Source: Plantago ovata
Lineage: Eukaryota; Streptophyta; Magnoliopsida; Lamiales; Plantaginaceae
DNA: 64,000 nt
Assembly (NCBI GenBank): GCA_028274465.1
Contig: CM051456.1
Location: forward strand, 45,010,870-45,074,869
Direction: 5' to 3'
Position numbers and translations under genes: made by a program. The notes under the pieces are model-generated. The model had not been told where the DNA came from. It did no database searches and saw only the letters and a program-made list of their open reading frames with translations. Numbering within the stretch: the first letter of the stretch is position 1; every line of letters starts with the position of its first letter. Of the stretch, positions 11,277 through 20,997 are shown in pieces.

Positions 11277-12519
11277 TGATGACAGTGTTTTTTACACTAT
11301 CATTCAATTGTTTTTTCACCAATTTAGCTATCCTCTAGAATGCATTTTAGTGCATTTTGTTAGAATAGTGTCACGTTTCCATTTCTTTTGTTCTTTTCGG
11401 GTTTTAGGTGGAAATCGCGTTTTTGGGAGTAATTCATGGCGAAACAATGATGTTTTGGTGCAACGAGATCACCCGTGGTGTGTCAAGGAGTACCGAGACG
11501 AGTTTCAAGGCCAAGAGATCAAGTTTCGGAGCTCAAAACCGTGCAAGGGGCCGTATTCGAAGATCCGAAGGAAGAATTCCGCACGGGCCGCATTCTGCCC
11601 GTGCGGGGCGGTCCGTCGGGGGCGTTCCGACAACTCTCTATATATATCCCAAAATCTGCGAATTTTCATATCTTTCATCATTTTTACAGACTTAAACCCT
11701 AGGCTTGTTCTGGGTATATTTTCTCTTAGAACCTTTGTAACTTAGCGAATTTGGAGCTAGAGGAGAGATTTGGACACCGTTTTATCTCACCTTGCTAGAT
11801 CTTTGTGAGTTTTAGCAATTCACCGGAGATTGACAACCTTTGGTGGTAACTCTGTATCTCACAATTCTGCTATTTATCTTTCAATTCACCATGTTTTCAT
11901 TCATTATTTCTTCAATTATGATTGTTGATTGTGTTATTGATATGAGTAGCTAAGCATCTAGTTGGTGATAGTATGTGAATTCGTAGCTAGGGTTCGTATT
12001 ATGCATGATTGAGTTTCTGAGTCTTTTACTTGTTTAATTATCTTAATTCGATTCTGTGATCCGACTAAGCCATATATATTCGTAGAAAAAGTGTTAGAAA
12101 CACTAGGACAATTCAAGATCATCGGTTGCAAGTACTGCTGGAACTAAGAATGACAACCTTAGCCAAGTATTAGTATAGATAGGAAGCTTTCAAAATACAC
12201 GTCTACAAATCTGTCTTTGGTGTTTGTAAATCGAATTACTTTTAAGGCAGCACGAGTTGCACTTTCATGTATAATTAGAACTTGATGCTTAGAACGAGCA
12301 TACTATCACTATCTTTCTCCATATATTGTTAAGTCGAGTTAATATAAATTTGTTTTCTAAAATTATATATAGTTATTTTGTTAAAGCTAGTTTAGTCCCT
12401 AGAGATCGACACTCGAGGTCATCTTACCTCTACACTACGTGTTTTGTGTAGTTGTGAGTTGCCATTTGGCTTTCAAACAAATTTATTTGATTGTTCGAGT
12501 CTGACAATCTCGTTCATCA
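11277..12519 (+). repeat. Gypsy 5' LTR, type A
   Basis: It runs from TGATGACAGTG to GTTCATCA and is 1243 bp. It contains a GC block with a 10-bp hairpin at 11579-11606 (CCGCACGGGC / GCCCGTGCGG), then a TATA-like run at 11638-11648. Near the end, a U5 segment with stem ACTAC / GTAGT lies close to the PBS. Confidence 0.9.
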
Positions 12520-12522
12520 AAT

Positions 12523-12540
12523 TGGCGCCGTTGCCGGGGA
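12523..12540 (+). promoter_or_regulatory. Primer-binding site (tRNA-Asp type)
   Basis: TGGCGCCGTTGCCGGGGA lies 3 nt after the LTR. In Athila-type plant gypsy elements this 18-mer is taken as complementary to the 3' end of an Asp tRNA. Confidence 0.85.
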
Positions 12541-12679
12541 CTATAGCTTATTTTTAGCATTCAATTTCCAGGATATAGTAATCTAGTTGTCTAGTGTAGA
12601 AGTTGGGTTCCAAATTTTGGTCAGAACTAACAGGACTGGTTTTTGGTTTTCAGTTATATCCTTTCCCAGATATCCAGGT

Positions 12680-13843
12680 ATGACATCCATGAGGGCTCGC
12701 ATGACCCCAAAATTCTCGCAAGTTAGGAGAGGATCTGCTATATACTTGGAGGATGAGCTAACGGGGTATGAGGTGACAAGTTCTATGGTAAGGAGCATAC
12801 TAAGGTTTGAGGAAGGAGCAGGGATGAATCCACTGATTTTTATTCGATCCTACGAGGAGGAAATAGCTAGAATTCAAGCTAAGAGGTTTACGGAGGACCA
12901 AATATGCAGGAAATTAGTTTCTTTCGTCTTGGGGTATGAACCAAGACTTTGGATTACAAGGTTGGCACCGGGATCACTGAGGACTTGGGACCAAGTAGTG
13001 GAGGAGTTCTTGGCGAGATTTATGACATACCAAGAGACAATGGCCTTGCGAGGAAGGATTGAACACTTCAAGCAAGGAGAAGATGAGCGGTTTTGTGACA
13101 CCTACGACCGGTTTGAGAGGTATAAACGAGAGTGCCCCAATCACCGTTTCGACGATGGGGAGTTGATTTGTCATTTTGTTGGTGGGTTACGCAATGAGGT
13201 TAGGCTTAGAGAGGATGGGTTGTGCGGAGGGTTGGAAGATTGCACGGTTGAAGAGGCAGAAAAAGTCTTCCGTAATTACGCCAGAGGATCCACACAGTCA
13301 GAGAGACTAACACCACGTCACATCGCCAGTGAGAGGCTAGATCAAAGGGGAATCGAAAGGTTATCTGAGGAGTTCCGAGAAGATGATATCAGTGAGGAGG
13401 ATGAACTTGCAATCTATGCAGGAATTAAAGCCACTGAAAGTATATTTGAGATCGCACATTCAAGACAAGTTGAACAGAACCTCCGTATAACACAAGTTTT
13501 TGAAGGGGTAGTAGTAACTGAGAGATTAATGGAGGAAGTCAGTTTGTTAGAGTGTGAAAAGGTCGAAAAATTCAACACACAAGAGCCCGGAGACGAAAAT
13601 CCAGGGGACGCCTCACTGAACTTGAGGGGCGGTCCGCCCGGTGTGGGGGGCGGTGCGCCCCCCACGTCCAGAGAGTGTGGGGACCCCCTTCCACTCCCAG
13701 GCGCACCACCGGGAGTGGGGGGCGGTCCGCCGCGTACAGCTAGTGGGGAAGGATCCCCACTGACCACCCCGGGCGATCCGCCGGGCGTGGGAGGCGGTCC
13801 GCCAGGGAGCTGGACGACCCCAGGTCCCCGAAATCACTTGTAG
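12680..13843 (+). pseudogene. Gypsy gag, second type (fossil)
   Basis: I place the start at the ATG at 12680 because the sister copy at 40511 begins at the matching ATG. The N-terminal phrase is FSQVRRGSAIYLEDELTGYE. The retrotransposon gag domain follows (WDQVVEEFLARF, EDERFCDTYDRFERYKRECP, VGGLRNEVRL). The C-terminal third is a Gly/Pro-rich repeat (GGPPGVGGGAPP and variants) made by in-frame GC-rich palindromic DNA. I see no zinc knuckle. The protein would form the particle shell. This readable stretch looks intact as far as 13843. Confidence 0.8.
13622..13815 (+). repeat. GC-rich palindromic repeat inside gag coding frame
   Basis: Three units of about 70 bp carry GGGGCGGTCCGCC-like palindromes, translated as a repeat of about 24 residues (PPGVGGGPP core). 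The DNA unit resembles the noncoding arrays at 11055-11276 and 49565-49830 and the LTR promoter hairpins. Confidence 0.8.
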
Positions 13844-13849
13844 CCGATG

Positions 13850-15370
13850 TTTTTCATGATACAGAGCCTGTTCCAGCGGTTACTACTGAGGTCTCTGAGT
13901 TCGAGGAAGTAAACCTACTCCTCCGAAGTGGGAAGGTAACTAAAATCCCTAACTTTGTACGTCCTAAACATGTTAAATCTACTGTGACTAACAATGCAGG
14001 GACAAGCAAGGAGAATGAAGTAGGTGAAGGCTCCACAGACCCTCAAGTGCAAGACAATGAAGACGGCGACAACGATGGGGATAAGGGGGACACACCCAAT
14101 ATCGAGGAGGGACTTCATAAGTCTCCCAACCCTTATGTGCCCCCAAAACCTCACATGCCATTCCCTGGTAGGATGAAGCCAGCCAAGAAATATATACAGG
14201 AGTCACCGCTATTCAAGCGCCTCTCTATCGAAGTTAATGTTCCCCTATTGGAGCTCATAGAGAATGTTCCAGCCTATACGAAGTTCTTTAAGGAGGTGAA
14301 GAGCAACAAAAAGATTGCACTAGGGGGACACGGAACAGGTATGGAGACGGTAAATTCTATAGCAGGGCTTCCCGTGAAACAACGAGACCCAGGGAGCTTC
14401 ATCATTGATATCACCATGGGGAATGGAAGGTCCACCAAGGCCATGCTCGACTTAGGCGCTAGCATCAATCTGATGCCCTTCTCAGTATACAAAGCCCTAG
14501 ACCTTGGGGAAATGCAGCCAACCGAGATGGTTGTACAAATGGCAGACCAAAGCGTGAAACGTCCCGAATGAATAATTGAGGATGTCCTCGTAAAGGTAGA
14601 CAAACTAATAATTCCTGCAGATTTTGTAGTGATGAAGTCAGCCGAGGAAGGAAAGAGCCATGTCCGCGAACACGTGGTACTGCTTGGAAGACCATTCATG
14701 GCCACTACCAACACATGCCTTGAACTGAAAGGAAATAAAATCACCATGGAGGTAATGGGTGAGAAAATTGAATTGGTAGGATGTAGCATAGTTGATAAAG
14801 AGGTTATAGAAGAATTAAAATTTATTGATTGCTATGATTCTGTGATTTCTGAATTTAACCATTGCCATGATCATATTGAACCTCTTGAAGAGGCACTAAC
14901 CATGCAGGTGGAGACATGTTACATGTCTGAGGAAGCCAGAGAACTAGTCGAGATAATGGATAGCACACCCGAAATCCCATTCGGAGAAGAGGTCCTTGAA
15001 CCCATAGAAGAAGAAGAAGAAGACGGAGATAACCGACTTCCAGAAGAGCCTAGCTTAGAACTAAAACCCCTTCCTGGGCACCTTAAGTATGTTTACTTAG
15101 GAAAAAATGAGAAAACGCCTATAATAATTTCCTCACACCTATCTAGCATAGAAGAAGGTAGGCTAGTCCAAGTCCTTAAGGAAGATTCTGCAGCTATAGG
15201 ATGGGGAATTAGTGACATTAAGGGGATAAGCCCTACACGGTGTGTGCACAATATCACTATAGAACAAGATGCCAAACCCGTTAGGCAACCTCAGCGTAGG
15301 ATAAACCTAGCCATGCAAGAAGTTGTGAAGAAGGAGGTGATTAAGTTGCTAGATGCCAATATGATCTATC
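13850..15370 (+). pseudogene. Gypsy protease and start of reverse transcriptase (fossil)
   Basis: The linker contains NPYVPPKPHMPFPGR and related proline-rich phrases. The aspartic protease motif is MLDLGASINLMPFSVY (about 14440-14490), followed by the protease C-terminal half (LLGRPFMATTN). Next come an acidic stretch and the entry to RT (KPVRQPQRRIN ... EVVKKEVIKLLDA), which is diagnostic for gypsy elements of the Athila/Tat side. The RT catalytic core itself is not present. There are a few breaks. Confidence 0.8.
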
Positions 15371-16584
15371 TGGTGAACGAGATTGTCAAACTCAATTAAT
15401 CAAATAAATTTGTTTTTAGCCAAAGGCAACTCACAATTACAACGAAAACCAAGGCACGTAGTATAGAAGTAAAATAACCTCGAGTGCCGATCTCTAAGGA
15501 CTATAAGTAGCTTTATCTAATTTAACTTAAACTATAAATCAGAAATCAAGCAAAGCACAGATTTTTCTTATCAATATGATGGAAGTTAGTGATAGTATGA
15601 TCATTCAAAGCAACGGGTAATAATCATGCATGAAGTACTTGAAGTTTGTATAGAAATCTATGATCGTGAATTGTCCTATGTGTTCCTTTCAATTCAAAAC
15701 TACGAAGATAGATGGCTTAGATAGATCAAAGAAATAAAACAATAAATCAAGTCTTAAACGCGCGAAACCACTCATGCATAATTAAGAACCCTAGCTAAGA
15801 AATCACATACTATCACCAACGATATCACCAACGATAGATTTAGCTACTCCTAGATACTCCTAGATAAATTGCAATCAACAAGAATCAAAGCGAAATTGAA
15901 TGAAAACATGTTGAATGAAATAAATAAAAGCAGAAAAATCGTGAGATATAAGTTACCAACGAAGGTTGTCAATCTCCGATAAATTGCTAACTCACAAGCA
16001 AGAATCGAGAATCAAAGATGTCCAATCTCTATGCTTAAGCTTCCCAATCAATAAGAAAAAGAGTCTTCTATGCTAATAATTCCCAGAACAGGCTCTGGAG
16101 AATTTATCTCTCAAAATAAGGTGAAAAGGTATGAAAAAACGAACAAAATAGGCAAAACATATATATATAGCTGCGAAATCTCCCGGGCGAACCGCCCCCG
16201 GTACTAGGCGAATCGCCTGGCATCCCGGGCGAACCGCCCGGGACCGGCAGAGTCGGTGGACAGCGAGTTTTTAAGTTGGTTTCCTTTTTGGACTCGATTT
16301 TGCCTTCTATTGACCTTTAAGCATTGAAACTCGTCCCCTAGGCCTCAAATCTCATCCGGAACCTTCTAGATACAGCACGAATGTCCTCGAAACACCAAAA
16401 CTTCGTCCTCTTCATCAGTATTGCCCATAAAAATACGTTTTTACCTAAAACCTGAAAAATACAAAGAAAAGGGAAACGTGACACTATTCTAATAAAATGC
16501 ACTAAAATATAAGCTAAATTAACCTAGAGGATAGCTAAATTGGTGAAAATGACTCGAATGAAAGTGTAAAATACACGTTCATCA
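15371..16584 (-). repeat. Gypsy 3' LTR (type B-like)
   Basis: It runs from TGGTGAACGAG to CACGTTCATCA and is about 1.2 kb. It has a TATA-like run (16160-16170) and GC hairpins, including CCCGGGCG-AAC-CGCCCGGG at 16224-16242 and AGGCG-AAT-CGCCT at 16206-16218. Confidence 0.85.
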
Positions 16585-16602
16585 AACTCCCCAAACCGAA
16601 CC
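16585..16602 (-). promoter_or_regulatory. Polypurine tract
   Basis: The minus-strand sense is GGTTCGGTTTGGGGAGTT, directly upstream of the 3' LTR. It is nearly identical to the tract at 26586-26598. Confidence 0.8.
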
Positions 16603-16838
16603 TTTGCTTGTCCTCAAGCAACTAAGCTAGACTTTAATGCAAAAAACCAATGCAACACACAAAATGGAGTCTCATGCCAAATGAAATGAACTAATCTATT
16701 GAGTCTATCAAAAACTTATGAACAAGGACCATACAAATCATAACATGTATATTGGTTGAAGAATGCCTCGATGACTCATACACATTCACATATGCACTAT
16801 GTTAAACAAGATAGTCTCTCGTAACATTCTCTACCTGG
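16603..16838 (-). other. Gypsy 3' noncoding region, first piece
   Basis: This is conserved 3' noncoding sequence of the gypsy at 15371-38596, ending at the copia insertion. The last five bases, CCTGG (16834-16838), are duplicated at 35254-35258. Confidence 0.85.
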
Positions 16839-18947
16839 TGTAAGAAAATACGGTCAGAGTTACCCCTAGGGTACGCAACGGAATTTCAAAAATTTTCTTA
16901 ACATGCAGGTTAATTGATTATGTATATGCCGTATATATTTAAACACGTCAATTAGAAGACTAACCTTACTTCCAAAGCAAGCACAGCTTCCAAGTTTTCA
17001 TAATAATCCGGTGAATCTTCTCCTTCATCGAAGTCGAAGATATCTGCAATACTTTGATTATCTGCACGACAATAAAAGTTAGTTTCCAGCTCCTAGAACC
17101 TCAACCTTGGTATCCACGGATGAACAACCTATCGGAAAGAATGCTAGGATATTCTTTGTGTGACCAAGAAGATGGGGCGGCGGTTTTTCTCCGGTGAGAG
17201 GGGTGGCGCGCGTGGCTAGTATGAAGAGGTAGGGGAGAGCTTTTTATTTTCTCTAAGAAAACTGGGTATTCAACTGTGTGAAAAACTATTGACTCAACCA
17301 TAATAAAAGCTCTCTAATAGTCTACTATATATAGTAGTCAATAGAAGCCTAAAGCATAAGCAATTAGACTTCATAAAGGAATAAGAATCTAATTCTTATC
17401 GCACTAGGAAACCAATTTCAAGGCTAGATTCATTCCCAATCAAATTAGAACTCAATCAGGAAAATCTAACTTATCCCTTAGACTTCTAATAGAGGAAGGA
17501 GTCGAACTCCTTCCCCTACTCCGTCTTGCGCGCGCGCATCCTAAGGGTGATAGGTGGGTCCCGATTTTGGGACGGGGACCCACTTATAGTTCTAAGGCAA
17601 TTCAAACTCCAAGTAGATTTTCCCCATGTGCATATGTTAATTCTAAATTAACATATCCTTTCAAATCAAACCTCTATTATATTTCTAAAATATAATCTTT
17701 AATTGTATTTACATAAAATACAATTAACTAGCCAATTCAATTAATAATTCCAAATCATTAATTGAGCCACTAAATATTATAATTAATTCCAAATCAATTA
17801 TAATCCATCAATCACAATTAATTCTAAATTAATTGCAATTCCATCTTCAAGGATATTCGGATAAGCTGAATCACCACATAGTGTGACCCATAGGGCCTCA
17901 TTGTATTAAGCAAGTCCTAGACTAGGCAAAATTGAATTCCTAGACGGTTCCATTTGCAATATTAATACATGAGGACGTTTGAGAGGTTTCTCAAAGCAAA
18001 CCCTGTCGTTGCGAAGTCTGTTGCGCTCAACGCGGCGATGGTAACGTCCCTTCATTTGACTGACTCGAACGTATATAGGATCGATGAAGTGTCTATCCCA
18101 ATAATACATCCACGGGCGTCTTCTGTGAGTTGTATGGTGAATCCAATATCTATTATGACCATCATAATAATATTGATACGCTGGCCAGCGGTTTTACCAA
18201 TCACAACTATGAACGACTATGAGCAGTGCTCTCCTGTGCTACACATGAGAGATGAATCCTTCACAGAATCACTTATCATCCCCATTTGTATGTAGCCATA
18301 ATCCTGGATCGTTTCTTAGGTCAACTGCTTATTCAGAGCTGACATCGACGGGTCCACCAAGGATATGGGGCAACAAATGTGATGATAAAGTCCTGTAAGT
18401 CCAAAGGACGACTGGCATCACTTCGACAACTTACCGGTTCCCATAGACACTTCGGTGTAGAGTATACATCGATGGGAGTGTCCGGTGGGTACTTCCATTG
18501 TTCGGTAATAATCCTTCGAAGAACTATGCGCAGTTAGGGTAACGTTTCTTGATTGTCCAACAATCCGTTCCGTGGCCGTGGGATCGGCTCACACTTGCTC
18601 CAACAAGTATAACCTCCACGCATTCTAGTCTCATCTGGTTCATTCAGACCCCTACATCCGAGATGAACCTTGACTAGGGAGAGTTTGGGATAGATGATAA
18701 CTCACATAGCTCCCACTATCTGTGTGATCGGTCATCTATCCGAGCGGACATGTTTAATATCAATACAGACAGGAATAGAGATATGACATGTTGCATGCCT
18801 GGTGTAATATAAATATGAAAGCGATACTCAATAGTCAAACAACAAACATATATTATATTGCGTTGACCTGTGTAATAGTACATATATGCCCTTTATAAGG
18901 ACTGCATGCCCTTAATAAGGACTGTCTCTAGGACATATACACTATCA
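16839..18947 (-). repeat. Copia 3' LTR
   Basis: On the plus strand it begins TGTAAGAAAATACGG and ends CATATACACTATCA, 2109 bp. It matches 33151-35253 along its whole length with scattered differences. It includes AT-rich blocks (17600-17850) and a short GCGCGCGCGC run near 17530. Confidence 0.95.
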
Positions 18948-18962
18948 ATCTCCCACTTGGAC
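18948..18962 (-). promoter_or_regulatory. Copia polypurine tract
   Basis: The sense sequence is CCAAGTGGGAGAT, directly before the LTR start TGATAG. The AAGTGGGAGAT form is the usual copia plus-strand primer. Confidence 0.85.
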
Positions 18963-19576
18963 TAGAGCCAGTCACCTTTATGCTTAATACCCAGATTAGC
19001 ATAATGTCTTAAGTGGACTTCCACTGATAAGACCTTGGTTAAAGGATCTGCCACGTTGTCCGTGGTAGAGACACGTTCTATACTAACTTCTCCTCTATCA
19101 ATAATCTCACGTATAACGTGATACTTTCTAAGTACATGTTTGTTCTTGTTTGTAGATCTAGTCTCCTTAGTTTGAGCGACGGCGCCCGTATTGTCATAAT
19201 AAATCGTTATTGGACTAGGAGCAGGAACAACCCTCAATTCCTTCAAGAACTCTGACATCCAGACAGCTTCTTTCGATGCTTCTGATCCAGCAATGTACTC
19301 GGCTTCTGTGGATGATTCAGCATTCGTGGCTTGCTTAGAACTCTTCCAACAGATAGCTCCTCCGTTCAATTTCAATACGTATCCTGTCTGTGACTTAAAG
19401 TCATCAGGATCTGATTCAAATCCAGCGTCGACATAACCAAACATCTTTAATTCTGGTTCTCCACCAAACACCAAGAACATCTCTTTAGTCCGTCGAAGGT
19501 ACTTTAGAATGTTCTTTACAGCAGTCCAGTGAGGTACTCCTGGATTCTGTTGGTGTCGACAAGTGACACTAAGCGC
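18962..19576 (-). pseudogene. Copia RNase H region (fossil)
   Basis: The sense frame shows the copia RNase H series: GYVDAGFESDPDDFKSQTGY, CWKSSKQATNAESSTEAEY, YYDNTGAVAQTKE, HVLRKYHVIREII and DNVADPLTK. The acidic catalytic positions of the fold are in these blocks. It is the C-terminal end of pol, separated from RT by the nested gypsy at 19582. Confidence 0.9.
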
Positions 19577-19931
19577 ATATGTGATGAATGTGTATTTTAC
19601 ACTTTCATTTGAGTCTTTTTCACCTATTTTAGCTATCCTCTATGTTAATTTAGCTATATTTTAGTACATTTTATTAGAATAGTGTCACGTTTCCCTTTAG
19701 ATTTTATTTTACAGGTTTTGGTTGAAAAACGAGGATTTCCGAGCAATTATATTGAAGTTGACAAGGAATTGGTGTTCCAGAATCCTATTTGGAGTATCTG
19801 AAGGTTTCCGGATAGGATTTGGATTCTAGGGGTCGAATCTGGAGGTTAGAAGGCCGCTAGAAGTCAGAAACCGAGTCCGAAAGGGGAAGACCAAAAACGC
19901 GTCGAAAACGCGGAATTCCGCGAAAAATACT

Positions 19932-19971
19932 CCCGGGCGAACCGCCCGGGACGTGGGGCGAACCGCCCCAC
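19932..19971 (+). promoter_or_regulatory. Twin GC-rich hairpins upstream of the TATA box
   Basis: CCCGGGCG-AAC-CGCCCGGG (19932-19950) is followed by GTGGGGCG-AAC-CGCCCCAC (19953-19971). Both stems are perfect, with the same 3-nt loop but different outer stem pairs. They end 13 bp before the TATA box. The same pair is present in the 3' LTR at 26953-26992. Confidence 0.9.
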
Positions 19972-19984
19972 ACTTATTCGAGAC

Positions 19985-19994
19985 CTATATATAG
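19985..19994 (+). promoter_or_regulatory. LTR TATA box
   Basis: CTATATATAG sits right after the GC hairpins. This is the likely Pol II promoter of the element, with U3/R expected about 30 bp downstream. Confidence 0.75.
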
Positions 19995-20855
19995 TTGCTC
20001 AGTTTTTCTCCGAAATTCATACTTTTCCAGACCTACTCTCTCACCTTTCTCTGTAGTTTTAGGTAGGGACTTCCCAGAGCCTGTTCTGGGGGTTCGTAGC
20101 TTAGGGGACACTTTTTCATAGCAGATTGGAGCTTGTAGGATCGCAATTCTTCGGAGATTGACAACCTTCGGTAACATTGTATCTTACAGTTTATTCTACT
20201 TATTTTAATATATCTTTCAACATGTTTTCTTCTATGATTTCTGTTGATTGCATGCCTATTATGAGTAGCTAAACTTATCGTTGGTGGTAGTATGTGAATT
20301 CTTAGCGAAGGGATGATAATCATGCTAATGGCTATATCGCGCATTATACTCCGTGTTATAGCTTTATTTCGTTGATCAGGCTCAACCTAAATTCTCGTAT
20401 GTTGTATTAATTATTATGCACAATTGGACACTCGTCGACCTATGCGCATGTTTATCTTCGTAGTGTTGAATAATTACGGAACACAATAGGACAATAGTGA
20501 TTGACTTGTCAGTACCTTTATCTTCGTAGTGCTTAATAATTGCAACAGGACATTAGATTGATCAAAGATCTCCATGCAAGACTGAGGAATTTACGCATGA
20601 TTATCGACCCGTTATGCTTTGAAGGATCATACTATCACCAATCTCCATTATCTGTTAGAAAAACTCCTTGCTTTACCGATTGTTGTTTTTATATTCTCTA
20701 GTTAAATAGATAAAGCTAGTTATAGTCCTGAGAGAACGACACTCGAGGTCATTCTACTGCTTCACTACGGTTTTCGTTGTAGTTGTGAATTGCCTTTGGC
20801 TAAATAACAAATTTATTTGCTTGAACCGGAACTGACAAACTCGCGTTCGTCAAAT

Positions 20856-20873
20856 TGGCGCCGTTGCCGGGGA
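20856..20873 (+). promoter_or_regulatory. Primer-binding site (tRNA-Asp type)
   Basis: TGGCGCCGTTGCCGGGGA lies 3 nt after the 5' LTR and is identical to the site at 12523. Confidence 0.9.
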
Positions 20874-20997
20874 CTATACTCCTTTTTTCTGTTTAATTTG
20901 TTTATATTTTCAGCTTTCGATTCCTAATTCTATTAGTTTTAGTTTACCTTTTTAATCTCTCTCTGATACTGCTTTCCTAGTCTGTTACAGATAGTGT

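Larger units (their letters stand above)
11277..15370 (+). mobile_element. Type A gypsy element, 5' part (fossil)
   Basis: This is a plus-strand Athila/Tat-like element. Parts are the 5' LTR (11277-12519), the PBS (12523-12540), gag (12680 onward), the aspartic protease, and the very start of reverse transcriptase, after which the LTR of the element at 15371 begins. It starts inside the GC-rich array of the element at 7997, with left flank CGCCC. No 3' LTR of this copy is in the window. The coding region has only a few breaks, so it is moderately young. Confidence 0.8.
19582..20852 (+). repeat. Gypsy 5' LTR, type B
   Basis: It runs from TGATGAATGTG to CGTTCGTCA and is 1271 bp. It has two perfect 8-bp-stem hairpins (19932-19971), then a TATA box (19985-19994). 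A U5 end segment shared with type A LTRs lies before the PBS. Confidence 0.95.

Noticed and set aside
10974-11279. Arg/Pro-rich ORFs on both strands over GC arrays (also near 49500-49970 and 32803-33040)
   Set aside because: These are open frames forced by GC-rich tandem palindromes, present on both strands, without any domain.
12425-12480. tRNA-like gene near the LTR end
   Set aside because: Only one short stem is present. There is no cloverleaf, and the PBS is only a complement to a tRNA 3' end.
13622-13815. Host gene for a Gly/Pro-rich cell-wall protein
   Set aside because: The repeat is in frame with an unmistakable gypsy Gag domain and is made of the same palindromic DNA as noncoding arrays elsewhere in the window.
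18034-18295. Short ORFs within the copia LTR (also 34275-34601)
   Set aside because: They lie inside both LTR copies, show no conserved protein domain, and have shadow frames on the other strand.
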